A stretch of 64,000 nt of DNA from GCA-002708315 sp963676635. GTDB taxonomy: Bacteria; Bacteroidota; Bacteroidia; Bacteroidales; F082. The stretch's first letter is position 1; every line of letters begins with the position of its first letter. The stretch is taken from the NCBI GenBank assembly GCA_963676635.1, contig OY781105.1:2976001-3040000 (forward strand), in the 5' to 3' direction. Both the position numbers and the translations under genes were made by a program. The notes beneath the pieces are model-generated. The model did not search any database, had not been told where the DNA came from, and worked only from the letters and a program-made list of their open reading frames with translations. This document shows, piece by piece, positions 8,224 to 17,726 of the stretch.

Positions 8224-9825
8224 ATGACAAAAAGAACACTTATCACATTAATATTAACTTTCAATATTGTCGTGGTTTATTGCCAACCCTACAATGTTTT
8301 AAATAATAATATATATAACGACACAACGTGGAGTGCAGATACGATTAAAATATTTGATAATATTACAGTACATGAAAACGCATCTCTAACTATTCAGGGT
8401 GGAACATATATCGAATTTCAGGGGCATTACAACATTGAAGTATATGGAATTTTAAAGGCTATTGGGACTATATCGGACAGTATTTTTTTTACAATAAATG
8501 ACACTACAAGTTTTAGTGATACAACTACTAATAGTGGTGGTTGGGGAGGTATACGATTTAGGCAACGGGATAATAATGATACATCTTATTTTACTTATTG
8601 TTCATTTAGTTATGGTAAAGCAGTTGTGCCCGGTAATTGGGGTGGCTATGATGAGGGTAATAATGGGGGTAGTATATACGCAATTCAATATCCGAATTTA
8701 ATTATACGCAATTCAAGTTTTATTAATAACCGTGCAAATTATTTTGGTGGTGCTATTAGTTTTTTTGAATGTAATTCAGTTAGTATTAAAGATTGTTTTT
8801 TTAAGAAAAATTTTGTATATAACAAAGGAGGAGGTATTTATATTGAAAGAGCATCCAATTTCAGCATTAATAACAATATATTCTATAAAAACACTGCCTA
8901 TAAGACATTGCCCGGTAATGTTGAAACTGGTTCCGGAAGTGGAGTATATATAAGTTATAGTGCCTCAACTGGTGGATATGCGATAGTAGAGTCAAATGAA
9001 TTTTATAATAATAAAAGCGTTGATGGTACACTATACGAAAGTTGTTTATTTATTATTGTTGTAAATAATATAATCGCAAATAATTATGGTGTTGGTTTAG
9101 CAGAAGGTATTACTACTACTTATAATGCATTATTTGAAAATAATACTATTGTAAATAATTATGGTTTTATAGTACCCGCGTTGTGGTTTAACAGTACCCA
9201 AACTAAAATGATTAATAATATTATATGGGGAAATGGCTCTGCTTCGTTCTTTGGTTACCAAATATATGATATTGATGGTAGTAAAACAGCCGATATCAGC
9301 TATTCCTGTATCCAGGATGGTTATCCCGGTGAAGGAAATATAGAGACTTACCCTGAATTTGTAAATCCTACTCAGGGTTATGGTTTAGAATATGATGCGC
9401 TTAACTCCGATTGGTCGTTGCTGGATAACTCGCCATGTGTAAATTATGGTATGCCAGACACGAACGGGTATCATATTCCTGAATTTGATATTGCAGGGAA
9501 CCCCAGGGTATACGGATGTCGTATTGATATGGGGGCATTTGAGAACCAGGAGGTGGTTGCAGTATATGAGAATATAAAGGGAAATAATTATACAATTGGA
9601 CCAAATCCTGTAAAAGATAAACTGCTGCTTCACTTGGGAGAAGACGCTGATTTTAAAACGATAAAAGTAACTAATTCAACAGGACAGGTAATAAAATTTA
9701 TTAACAATCCTGAAGTATTTAGTCTTTATACCGTTGATTTTAGTGATGACCCTGCAGGCTTGTATTTTGTGCATTTTGAAAGTGATAATGGTATAGTAAA
9801 AACTGAGAAGGTGATAAAGCTTTAA
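8224..9825 (+). CDS. Secreted parallel beta-helix protein with T9SS tail
   Basis: The 533-residue protein starts with a signal peptide ending near VVYCQ. Residues 25-400 contain repeated short strands with NN ladders (IRNSSFINNRANYFGGAI, FYNNKSV, NNTIVNNYG), typical of right-handed parallel beta-helix (pectate-lyase-like/choice-of-anchor) proteins. Residues about 400-440 hold the closing IDMGAFENQE motif common in this class. The C-terminal 80 residues form a type A T9SS sorting domain (GPNPVKDKLLLHL...YFVHFES...KTEKVIKL). Such proteins are surface-exposed or released, often as carbohydrate-active or adhesive proteins. No catalytic residues can be assigned. Confidence 0.85.
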   Translation: MTKRTLITLILTFNIVVVYCQPYNVLNNNIYNDTTWSADTIKIFDNITVHENASLTIQGGTYIEFQGHYNIEVYGILKAIGTISDSIFFTINDTTSFSDTTTNSGGWGGIRFRQRDNNDTSYFTYCSFSYGKAVVPGNWGGYDEGNNGGSIYAIQYPNLIIRNSSFINNRANYFGGAISFFECNSVSIKDCFFKKNFVYNKGGGIYIERASNFSINNNIFYKNTAYKTLPGNVETGSGSGVYISYSASTGGYAIVESNEFYNNKSVDGTLYESCLFIIVVNNIIANNYGVGLAEGITTTYNALFENNTIVNNYGFIVPALWFNSTQTKMINNIIWGNGSASFFGYQIYDIDGSKTADISYSCIQDGYPGEGNIETYPEFVNPTQGYGLEYDALNSDWSLLDNSPCVNYGMPDTNGYHIPEFDIAGNPRVYGCRIDMGAFENQEVVAVYENIKGNNYTIGPNPVKDKLLLHLGEDADFKTIKVTNSTGQVIKFINNPEVFSLYTVDFSDDPAGLYFVHFESDNGIVKTEKVIKL

Positions 9826-9976
9826 ATGTTAATGCTTTGTTGGGGTTTCTGGTTTAATAGTTAAAGTTAACATTGAAAAGGTTAACGCAATCTTAATTTC
9901 TTCAACATTTCGTCACTAATGCCCTGCAGTTGGTCACAAAACTGTGTTATTAATACATGCATAAAATCCTATTTTT

Positions 9977-9984
9977 TAAATTTG
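9977..9984 (+). promoter_or_regulatory. -7 box before the hydrolase gene
   Basis: TAAATTTG fits TAnnTTTG and lies 25 bp before the ATG at 10010. No clear TTTG -33 element is found 19-21 bp upstream. Confidence 0.5.
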
Positions 9985-10009
9985 TGTTTAATCATAAAAC
10001 TAATGTACT

Positions 10010-10939
10010 ATGTCGATTGAATACAAAAAGGCTAAAGCAAAAGGTATTAGGGAATGTCTTGAATGGGAACCAAAAACCATTGAAACACGATTAGGCCTAA
10101 TTGAATATGCTGACAGGGGTGAGGGACCTGTTGTGTTTTCTGTTCATGGTGGCCCTGGTGGCTATGATCAGGGACTTGGGTTAAGTGAGATGTTCAAAGA
10201 GTCTGGCTTCAGGATAATTGCTCCCTCCAGAGCAGGATATCTTGGTACACCATCAGAAAATGGTCTGACTTATGAAGCACAGGCTGATATGCATGCTGCT
10301 TTGATGGAGGCTCTTAATATCGATCAGGCTATTGTTGTGTCTGCATCGGCTGGCGGACCTTCTGCCTATTCTCTTGCACAAAACCATCCTGATAAAGTAA
10401 GAGCTCTTATTCCTATTGACTCTGTTTGTATGGAGTATACCAAGCTTCAGGAGATAAGTAAAACGCAGGAGGTAATGTATCTTAGTAAGCCGGGTATATG
10501 GTTTATTGATTATCTGATGAAGCATTTTCCTGCTTCTATGGTGGATAATTTCCTGAAAACGGAAAGTACTCTTGATAAAAAAGATATTAAACTGCGTATT
10601 AAAGAGGTTGTTGATGATGAGAATAAGATGGAGTTTATGAAGCTTATGATGGGTACAATGACCAGAAAATATGATAAGCGCAGGCCCGGACTGGAAGTGG
10701 ATATTGATATTTTGAGTAAAATTGATAAAGTTCCAATGGATAAGATTGAGTGCCCTACTCTTATTGTTCATGGTAAAGCTGATAGTGATGTGGGGCCTCA
10801 TCAGGCTGAATATGCAAAAAGTGTAATTCCTGGTTCTGAGATTTTTTGGGTTGAGAAGGGTTCTCATATTGGTTTTTGGCTTGCTGCTGATGCTTACGAT
10901 GTTCAGAAGAAAACTATTGACTGGATAAATAAATTATAA
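10010..10939 (+). CDS. Alpha/beta hydrolase
   Basis: The 309-residue protein has an alpha/beta-hydrolase layout: oxyanion loop HGGPGGYD (about residue 47), nucleophile elbow SASAGG (Ser in place of the usual first Gly), acid in HGKADSDVG, and catalytic His in KGSHIGF. HGGPG is common in prolyl iminopeptidase-like and C-C hydrolases, but substrate cannot be read. There is no signal peptide, so it is cytoplasmic. It is 10 bp before the condensation-like acyltransferase gene. The pair may make or break an ester or amide of an acyl product. Confidence 0.85.
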   Translation: MSIEYKKAKAKGIRECLEWEPKTIETRLGLIEYADRGEGPVVFSVHGGPGGYDQGLGLSEMFKESGFRIIAPSRAGYLGTPSENGLTYEAQADMHAALMEALNIDQAIVVSASAGGPSAYSLAQNHPDKVRALIPIDSVCMEYTKLQEISKTQEVMYLSKPGIWFIDYLMKHFPASMVDNFLKTESTLDKKDIKLRIKEVVDDENKMEFMKLMMGTMTRKYDKRRPGLEVDIDILSKIDKVPMDKIECPTLIVHGKADSDVGPHQAEYAKSVIPGSEIFWVEKGSHIGFWLAADAYDVQKKTIDWINKL

Positions 10940-10949
10940 TAATATTGTT

Positions 10950-12392
10950 ATGAGTAAGACTGTTAAATTGCGTGACAAGGGTATTGTACGTCGTGTAAAT
11001 GCTCTTGAGAGGGTATTTTATATGGTGCCTGGTTATAAGGTTATTGTTAATGCTCGTTTAACAGGCCATATTGATGATGATAAATTCCAACAGGCTGTTG
11101 CGAAAGTGCAGGGTATACATCCATTACTGAGATCTAAAATTGTTTTTGATGATGATGGCGAGGCTTATTTCTCGACTGAGAATGTTGGGGCTCCTGATAT
11201 TCAGATAATGAAGATGAAGTCTGACATGCATTGGTATGATGCATATGTTAAGGAATTTGCAGTGCCCTTTGATCCGGAAAACAGACCTATGGTGACTTTC
11301 CTGCTATTGAAAGGTGATGAGTATAGTGATCTGATTGTGCTTGCAAGTCATGTTGTTACTGATGGTATGTCGGCTGTTTTTATTATCAGGGATTTACTTG
11401 AAGCTTATGCAAATCCTTCTGAAAAGAAAGATGAATTATTTCCGGTGGATATTGTTGATTTCCTTCCTGCCAGGGTTGTAAATTCTTTTAAAAATAAGGT
11501 GTCCGGCTTGTTTACCGGGTATTTTAACAAGAAGTGGAATAAAAACCCTATTTTGTTTAATAATGATGATTACTTAAGTATTAACGATTGGTTCTGGAAA
11601 AAGAATGATTACCAAGCTATCTTTCTGGAAATTGCTAAGGATGACTCGGCAGAGTTGATTAGTTGGTGCCACGAGGAAAAGGTGAGTATTGGTAACGCTG
11701 TTATTGCGGCGTTTGTTGCTGCACGTTATCAGATTAAAGGACCGTTTGAAGGGTATAGCAGGCATGTGAGTATTCCCTTTGACTTAAGAAGGCATTCTGT
11801 AACCCCCTTGGGTGATATCGTTAGTATGTGCTCAGGTGCTGTGGAAATTCTTTTGGACTATAATAGTGAATTGTCATTTATGGAAAATGCACGCATTTTT
11901 CAGTCAAAGTTGGTAAAAAAGGCTGCAAAGTTGGATACTGATTTCCTGGATTTGCTAAAGGTAGATCCCAATTTACTGGATGCTATGGCGACTTTCGCTT
12001 TCCCGGCTCTTAAATATCCTGATGAAGTTGGTAATACTGATAATATCAGAAAGCTTATCAGTGATAAAAAGAATATCGCTTTTAAGATGGTTGCTAAATA
12101 TATTGACAGGGTGGCTGGTACTTTGTCTTCAAACCTTGGAAGGCTAAATATTGCGCAGGATTATGGAGAGCTTCATCTTGACAGGATGATGCTGTTACCT
12201 CTGTTGAAAAGCAACGTGGATCTTTATATTAATGCTGCTACTATTGATGATAAAATGGTTTTTTCTCTGAGCTTTGTAACTCCGGAAGGTGTTACTCCTG
12301 AAGAAAAAATGACTGAAATGACTGAGATAAGGTCGCTGGCTGTGAAACTTCTTAAGATTGATAAACCGGCTTCGGGAAAGAGGTACTGTTGA
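10950..12392 (+). CDS. Condensation-domain-like acyltransferase
   Basis: The 480-residue protein belongs to the CoA-dependent acyltransferase/NRPS condensation superfamily. Its active-site motif is SHVVTDGMS (HxxxDG) near residue 138, with a two-lobed chloramphenicol-acetyltransferase-like layout and a DFG-like region VSIPFDLRRH around residue 275. Free-standing members transfer acyl groups to alcohols or amines (wax-ester synthase, PapA-like). There is no adenylation or carrier domain here. It forms a two-gene operon with the hydrolase. Substrates are unknown. Confidence 0.75.
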   Translation: MSKTVKLRDKGIVRRVNALERVFYMVPGYKVIVNARLTGHIDDDKFQQAVAKVQGIHPLLRSKIVFDDDGEAYFSTENVGAPDIQIMKMKSDMHWYDAYVKEFAVPFDPENRPMVTFLLLKGDEYSDLIVLASHVVTDGMSAVFIIRDLLEAYANPSEKKDELFPVDIVDFLPARVVNSFKNKVSGLFTGYFNKKWNKNPILFNNDDYLSINDWFWKKNDYQAIFLEIAKDDSAELISWCHEEKVSIGNAVIAAFVAARYQIKGPFEGYSRHVSIPFDLRRHSVTPLGDIVSMCSGAVEILLDYNSELSFMENARIFQSKLVKKAAKLDTDFLDLLKVDPNLLDAMATFAFPALKYPDEVGNTDNIRKLISDKKNIAFKMVAKYIDRVAGTLSSNLGRLNIAQDYGELHLDRMMLLPLLKSNVDLYINAATIDDKMVFSLSFVTPEGVTPEEKMTEMTEIRSLAVKLLKIDKPASGKRYC

Positions 12393-12501
12393 TAGTACTC
12401 TCCATTGTTTTTGTCGTTTGCTGAGTTAAAAGTTTTTTTTCTTGTTCTGGTCTTTATTGTTTAGTACACTGATTCTGGTGTTCTTTACATTTATTAAAAA
12501 T

Positions 12502-12610
12502 ATTCTAATCATGGATAGAATAAAATCTAACCATGGATAGAATAAATTTTAACCATGGATAGAATGATATCTAACCATGGATAGAATGCAAAATGAACAT
12601 GAACAGAATA
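12502..12610. repeat. 22-bp-phased palindrome array, CATG type (5 units)
   Basis: Five imperfect palindromes of the form ATTCTAnnCATGnnTAGAAT have centres at 12511, 12533, 12555, 12577 and 12599, exactly 22 bp apart. The inner three share ACCATGGATAGAAT; the outer two have diverged. The array lies between two convergent genes, outside any coding frame. Confidence 0.85.
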
Positions 12611-12637
12611 TATTTAGATGAGCATTAAAATATAAAT

Positions 12638-12692
12638 GAAACAAGTAATAAGGAGTATTCACTTAAGTGAGAACAGGTATTTTCTCAAGTGA
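12638..12692. repeat. Second 22-bp-phased array, AAGTGA type (3 units)
   Basis: CAAGTAA, CTTAAGTGA (inside the palindrome CACTTAAGTG) and CTCAAGTGA occur with centres at 12642, 12664 and 12686, again 22 bp apart. It lies beside the CATG-type array. The rest of 12393-12864 shows no gene; a GC-rich hairpin (12804-12832) may end the minus-strand transcript. Confidence 0.55.
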
Positions 12693-12864
12693 CAATCTAT
12701 TTGAGTAAGATTATAATAATATATTTCACATTTGGTTGATTTGATACAATAGATAGTTCATGTATCAAAAGAGAATTTTAATCCGTCAGAGGCTGATGAG
12801 GGATGAATTTCCTGCCGCTTTCGGCGGAGAGATTCATTTTAACCTAATAATATGAATGTAAAAC

Positions 12865-14247
12865 CTAAAATAACCAGTTCAATCCAATATAAAGTCCGGT
12901 ATTACCATCTTGTGGATTAAGAGCTTTGCCAAAGTCGATTGCCAGGATAAAATTTTGGTTCATGGCGATGTGCAGACCCACACCCAGGGTATTGTGGAAG
13001 TTTTCTGCACCGAAGTCGAAATAATCGCTTTCGGTATAAGGACTGTAATCAATATCTTCGGTTTTGTCTTCAACTTCAAAATTCTTAATCACCCTGCCAG
13101 TATCCCAGAAAGTACTGAAAGCAAAGTAGAAGTTCTGTTGAAATAATTGAGTAGTAAAGAATTTCCATCTGAACTCAAAGTTCCCATAAACAATACCATC
13201 ACCAACAACTCTGTTTCTTAAAACACCACGGAGTGTTTTACTTCCGCCAAGGCCTTCGCTGTAAGCACCGTTCATTTTCGACATATACATAATTGGTTCA
13301 ACATAATAGGGAGCTGTTCCGGCTATAGTTGATTGAAAACCAAGCCTGTAGTCGAAATTAAGTTTGTTTTTAATGAGTGGGAAATACTGACGGTGTGTTA
13401 TAACAAGTTTTGTAAACCCATACTCCATATTTGAAAGAGGCTTTGGAGCGGCAACCAGAATAGCTTCAGTCCAGATACCTTTGTTAGGATTTGGTTCATT
13501 GTCGCGGGTGTCGTAAACCAGTCCCAGTTTAATATTTGTAAGCATTCCTCCGTTTTTCTGGTCTTCGGAAATCACCCCCCAGTTAACATATTCATCATAA
13601 AGGCCCGGGACATCAGGCAGCTTATCTTCATCACTTTTATTTTTATTAAGATGTTCGATATCCACGGAAGTAGTATAGATATGAAAGAAATTAAAACCAG
13701 CAAGCCAGTTCAGGTGTTTGGTAATTTGTCCCTGAAAATCTGCCTTAACGCGCGTAAATTCACGTTTTTGACGATAAAACATACGAGTACGGTAATCATC
13801 GCTCGACTGCACTTCCCAGTCGTGATTATAAACAGCATCATAACCATTAAAGCCGTAAAAGCTATAAGCCTGATCGGGGATATAACTAACATCAACGCTG
13901 GTACGGATTCCTTTGATAAGCTCTTCAGAATCGTAGTAAAATCTGAAAATACCACTTCCTTTTGTGTACCACGAAGCTTCAAAATACAGCGAGTGATTAT
14001 ATGTGGGATAACGGCTGCCATCACCATAGTGATATAAATTTACAAGCGCTCCGTACTGGAAGCCCAGATCCGAGTTATAAGAAACCACAGGCAAAGCACC
14101 CAGATTCCATCCTGTTTTGATCTTTTCTTCTTTTTCTTTTTTCTTTTTCTTGTCGGTATCCTGCTTATCAGCATCTTGTGCTGCCAAAGGAGGTAGTACT
14201 ATTAATAAACATATTAGTACTGTGATAATCCTGTAAAATTTAGTCAT
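12865..14247 (-). CDS. Omp85/BamA-type outer-membrane beta-barrel protein
   Basis: The 460-residue protein has a signal peptide ending PPLAAQD, a lysine-rich linker (residues 25-45), then alternating amphipathic strands typical of an outer-membrane barrel. GGSKTLRGVLRNR near residue 335 resembles the conserved L6 (V/I)RGF region of Omp85 proteins, and the C-terminus ends in an aromatic residue (LNWLF). POTRA domains are absent, so it is not BamA itself. It is likely a small Omp85-like or surface-antigen family member. It follows the T9SS gene by 14 bp in an apparent operon. Confidence 0.75.
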   Translation of the reverse strand: MTKFYRIITVLICLLIVLPPLAAQDADKQDTDKKKKKEKEEKIKTGWNLGALPVVSYNSDLGFQYGALVNLYHYGDGSRYPTYNHSLYFEASWYTKGSGIFRFYYDSEELIKGIRTSVDVSYIPDQAYSFYGFNGYDAVYNHDWEVQSSDDYRTRMFYRQKREFTRVKADFQGQITKHLNWLAGFNFFHIYTTSVDIEHLNKNKSDEDKLPDVPGLYDEYVNWGVISEDQKNGGMLTNIKLGLVYDTRDNEPNPNKGIWTEAILVAAPKPLSNMEYGFTKLVITHRQYFPLIKNKLNFDYRLGFQSTIAGTAPYYVEPIMYMSKMNGAYSEGLGGSKTLRGVLRNRVVGDGIVYGNFEFRWKFFTTQLFQQNFYFAFSTFWDTGRVIKNFEVEDKTEDIDYSPYTESDYFDFGAENFHNTLGVGLHIAMNQNFILAIDFGKALNPQDGNTGLYIGLNWLF

Positions 14248-14261
14248 AATGTTGGTGTTGG

Positions 14262-15170
14262 TTATTTCTTAGTAAATAGTCCGCGTGCTTTAATAATGTT
14301 TTTCTTTTTTAATAAATAAACATACTGGCCTGATATTATATTATCCACTTTAAGTGTAATATTTCCGCTTTCAAAAGGTGCAGATAATATTTGATGTCCG
14401 TTGAGAGTATATATTTCAATATAAGTATCATTATAATTATTTTCAGACTTAAATGTTATTTCTGTAGTAGCAGGATTTGGAAAAACAGTTAGTTGTTCCT
14501 GAACAAATGGAAGGGGAATAACACCTGTATTTGTTTCAATAGCCAGACTGTCGATATATAATCGCGAGCCGGTCATAAACTGGTAGTGTTCCATATCAAA
14601 AGCAGAAGACAGGATTAAAACATTAAAAGTATCAGGAGTATTTGTATTCAGGTAGTTCATATCGACCGTAAAAGGAGCCCACTGGCTTGTGTCATGAAGA
14701 TAAGTAAGTCCAAAGCCGATAGTGTCAATGATTTCCTCGTCATTATGTGCAAAATTGTATATGAGAGCTGTTGCCGAATCACCATTAGCTCCGTCATATT
14801 TATACATGCCAGTTAGTTTTATAACATTCTCCTGTAATGCCAGCCCCCCGCTTATGGAAAAGTTAACATTAAGAAAATCAATGGTAAGATCAGCTAATGT
14901 TATTAAACCAGGTACCTGAAATGTTCCGCCAAGTATATCCTTGGTTTCCAGAAAAGCAGAATAGTCGCCTGAATAGGCATCTGTAGATTTTGTGACAGTA
15001 GTAGTAAATATTGGTGATCCTGCCGTAAACGGATTAGCAGTACTCCAGTATTCAGGGTTTTCATAATTAGTCTCTGAAATCCATGTTTGGAAATCATTAT
15101 TAGGCAAAGTCTGGCTGAATATATTGCTAAAGAAAGAAAAGAATACTAAGGTGACAAACAATTGTTTCAT
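14262..15170 (-). CDS. Secreted PCMD-like protein with T9SS tail
   Basis: The 302-residue protein has a signal peptide (FSNIFSQ), then a beta-sandwich-like segment starting LPNNDFQTW...PEYWSTANPF. That opening is characteristic of the putative carbohydrate-metabolism (PCMD) group of Bacteroidota surface proteins. A T9SS type A tail follows (VFPNPATTEITFKS ... YVYLLKKKNIIKARGLF). It is probably exported to the cell surface. Ligand is unknown. It is first in a two-gene unit with the barrel protein. Confidence 0.75.
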   Translation of the reverse strand: MKQLFVTLVFFSFFSNIFSQTLPNNDFQTWISETNYENPEYWSTANPFTAGSPIFTTTVTKSTDAYSGDYSAFLETKDILGGTFQVPGLITLADLTIDFLNVNFSISGGLALQENVIKLTGMYKYDGANGDSATALIYNFAHNDEEIIDTIGFGLTYLHDTSQWAPFTVDMNYLNTNTPDTFNVLILSSAFDMEHYQFMTGSRLYIDSLAIETNTGVIPLPFVQEQLTVFPNPATTEITFKSENNYNDTYIEIYTLNGHQILSAPFESGNITLKVDNIISGQYVYLLKKKNIIKARGLFTKK

Positions 15171-15384
15171 TTCTCTTATCTATTTAATGAATAGTTTTGT
15201 GACGCTAATTTATAATTATTTCGTTATTTATGACTGTCTGTTAAAATAAAGTTGCTTTTCTTTATATTAATTGAAAATATAAATTTGGAATTTTTAACTT
15301 AAAATATGTTGGTTTTTAATTATGTCATGGCGTTTATCCTAATATTAGCTTTATCTTCGTTGCAAATTTGAATTAAACAGTTAT

Positions 15385-16047
15385 ATGCAATACAGTAACT
15401 TTCAGAATTATATCAGGCTATTAATTATAGTGATAGTGCTTTCTTTATCAGGAAATACTATGAGTCAGAATAGTATTGATAGTCTGTATGTTCTTGACGC
15501 TGTTGTGCTCTCAAGCGACAGCTTACTTCCTGTGGTAAATTCGCACATAGTAAGTAAATATACGCGCTGGGGAGCAATAACAAATCAGGAGGGAAGGTTT
15601 AAGCTATATGTTACTGGGAAGGATTCTCTTTTGGTAACTTCTATTGGATTTGCTCCTAAGATTGTAAAAACTAATCCTGAAATGTTTAGCAATGACTCAA
15701 TTTATGAGATTCATCTTGAAAAAGATACTATTTCCATTAATGAGATTGTTATCAGAGGTTACTATGACTATGCTACGATGAAGCAGATTGTTGTGGATAT
15801 GAAGACGGTTGACTTAAGTGTATTTTACCCCGACTGGGAGGGTACTGAGTTATTATATAAGGAGCCGCAGCCGATGTCTTTTAAAGGCCCTATTCAGGCT
15901 TTATATGATGCTTTTAATCATAGTGCCCGTCTTCAGCGGAAGCTTATTAAAAACAGGCTGGATTATAACAGGATTATGAAGCAAATGGGAAGATACCAGG
16001 ATACGATACCTGCTATACCTGAGCATATGCAAGAGTTGCAACGCTGA
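15385..16047 (+). CDS. Secreted carboxypeptidase-regulatory-like domain protein
   Basis: The 220-residue protein has a signal peptide ending near SQNS. Residues 30-110 form a CarboxypepD_reg-like beta-sandwich (GAITNQEGRFKLYV, then SIGFAPKIV), and a helical C-terminal part carries an RLQRKLIKNRLDYNR stretch. In Bacteroidota this domain begins TonB-dependent receptors, but here it stands alone, so it is probably an envelope protein. Its 3' end overlaps the convergent comF-like gene by 35 bp. Confidence 0.75.
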   Translation: MQYSNFQNYIRLLIIVIVLSLSGNTMSQNSIDSLYVLDAVVLSSDSLLPVVNSHIVSKYTRWGAITNQEGRFKLYVTGKDSLLVTSIGFAPKIVKTNPEMFSNDSIYEIHLEKDTISINEIVIRGYYDYATMKQIVVDMKTVDLSVFYPDWEGTELLYKEPQPMSFKGPIQALYDAFNHSARLQRKLIKNRLDYNRIMKQMGRYQDTIPAIPEHMQELQR

Positions 16048-16699
16048 CTCTGATACCGGGAATATCGACCAGTTTTTGTGCACATGCTTCCAGAGTTGCT
16101 CCTGTTGTGAGTACATCATCAACAAGAAGAACATGTTTATCTATTACTTTTTCTGAATTAGCAACAGTAAACTTTCCTTTTACATTTTGCCATCTGTTGT
16201 ATCTGGATTTTTTTGTCTGTGTTGACGTGTGTTGTGTTCTCAACAGAACATCTGTTTCTGTATAAACACCCATTGATTGCGCTATACCATCAGCAATCAT
16301 TTCACTTTGGTTGTATCCTCGTTTTTTCAGTCTCTTTCTATGTAAAGGTACTGGTATTATAGCATCAATATCACAAAACAGGTTGCTTTTTATTATTTCT
16401 GCTCCCATAAGTTTTCCAAGATAAACAGCAGTTTCTGATTTGCCGTGGTATTTAAATTCATGCATAAGCTTTTGCACATGACCTCCCTTGTTAAAAAACA
16501 GAAATGATGTTGCTGCATGTAAATCAACACGTCCCCAGAAAGTTCTTGAAACAGGATTATCCTGAAAATTGTGAAAGTTTGTGCGCGGTAATGTAAAAAG
16601 ACATTTAAGGCAAATTACTTTTTCACCTTTTATAAGAATTTGTCCACAAGCCTGACAAGTATTGGGAAAAATCAGGTTTAATAAATCATTAATCCACAT
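16013..16699 (-). CDS. comF: ComF family phosphoribosyltransferase-like protein
   Basis: The 228-residue protein has an N-terminal zinc-ribbon pattern (CQACG ... CLKC) and a C-terminal PRTase-like domain with the PRPP-binding loop LLVDDVLTTGATL and the conserved KKRGYNQSE motif. ComF proteins are cytoplasmic and needed for DNA uptake in transformable bacteria, although many species carry them without known competence. The gene appears monocistronic and overlaps its convergent neighbour by 35 bp. Confidence 0.9.
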   Translation of the reverse strand: MWINDLLNLIFPNTCQACGQILIKGEKVICLKCLFTLPRTNFHNFQDNPVSRTFWGRVDLHAATSFLFFNKGGHVQKLMHEFKYHGKSETAVYLGKLMGAEIIKSNLFCDIDAIIPVPLHRKRLKKRGYNQSEMIADGIAQSMGVYTETDVLLRTQHTSTQTKKSRYNRWQNVKGKFTVANSEKVIDKHVLLVDDVLTTGATLEACAQKLVDIPGIRVSVATLAYAQV

Positions 16700-16786
16700 T
16701 TTGAGCTATTCAGATTATGGTGTAAAGATAATGATTTTATTTCACTAAAAGAGTAATAAAAAGCTCACCAAAGTTATATTTTATGT

Positions 16787-16822
16787 ATAAAAAAACAGCC
16801 TGACAATTAACGCCAGACTGTT
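16787..16822 (-). terminator. Terminator of the tlpA-like/DUF6029/Omp28 operon
   Basis: On the minus strand AACAGTCTG/CAGGCTGTT forms a 9-bp stem (one G-T pair) followed by seven T. It begins about 24 bp after the Omp28 stop codon. Confidence 0.8.
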
Positions 16823-16845
16823 TAATGGTTAAATTAATAAAAGTA

Positions 16846-17715
16846 CTAATCTTCTAAGGTAATTACAGCCTGTTCTTCGGCCTGTAGCACCTCTTTAGTT
16901 TCGTCATCATAAATAAAAGCTACTATGTTACAGTCTTCCGGAATCCATTCATCAGGAAACTGATAACTGTATTCTTTAACAACGGATGTACCTAAGCTAA
17001 CAACAGAGTTAGTAACAAGATCTTCACCCCAGGTGCCGTTTAATGTGCCTCTAAGTACATGGTTGTGCACATAAGTAGTATCAATAGGTGTAGGAGCAAT
17101 CTCAGGATTATTATTTTTCTGAGGAGCTATAATATTATTCTGAGTAACACATACTACCAACTTATATGTTCCTTCCAACTCAAACAAAAAGTCAGAGGTA
17201 ATTGTTGTGCTAATAGTACTGTTGTCAGGGTTAAACTCATTATAGATAGTAATCCCGGCTTTAGCTGCCTGATTAAGTAAAGGGCCTGCAACATTACCCC
17301 AGTTATCCGGACCAATCACAAAGTTATTATCTACTTTAACTCTGTCAACAAGGCCATTAGGGTTACCCTGAGCGCTAACACCGAAATATGTGTCCCATTC
17401 ATTTCCTGCTTCAGTACGGAAGTCGGTAGAAAACAGCGAGTCATGATCGATATAAGGCTGTGCGAAATAACCAGCATGAACAGCTATAATAACAAGTTTT
17501 TCTTCATCGGCACAGAAGCTTTCGTTGAGATTATGTGCAATAACAGCAGCATCAGGGCAGTTAACACAACCATGGCCTGTATAATCTTCCAGAAGCACTT
17601 TCTTATTACCATCGCAATAATTTACGTTTTCAATGAAAGGCGGCTCAACTTTGTCGCATGAATAAACCATGAGAGCCAGAATTGCAAGAATAGATATAAA
17701 ATATTTTGTTTTCAT
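16846..17715 (-). CDS. Omp28-like outer-membrane lipoprotein
   Basis: The 289-residue protein has a lipoprotein signal (LMVYSCDK), followed by EDYTGHGCVNCP near residue 48, a thioredoxin-fold-like CxxC region typical of Omp28-related proteins. The remainder is beta-rich. It is last in an operon with a TlpA-like thioredoxin and a DUF6029 protein, separated by 8 and 11 bp, which suggests a shared envelope redox or assembly role. Omp28 was first seen as a surface antigen in Porphyromonas; its function is not settled. Confidence 0.85.
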   Translation of the reverse strand: MKTKYFISILAILALMVYSCDKVEPPFIENVNYCDGNKKVLLEDYTGHGCVNCPDAAVIAHNLNESFCADEEKLVIIAVHAGYFAQPYIDHDSLFSTDFRTEAGNEWDTYFGVSAQGNPNGLVDRVKVDNNFVIGPDNWGNVAGPLLNQAAKAGITIYNEFNPDNSTISTTITSDFLFELEGTYKLVVCVTQNNIIAPQKNNNPEIAPTPIDTTYVHNHVLRGTLNGTWGEDLVTNSVVSLGTSVVKEYSYQFPDEWIPEDCNIVAFIYDDETKEVLQAEEQAVITLED

Positions 17716-17726
17716 ATTTTCCGATT

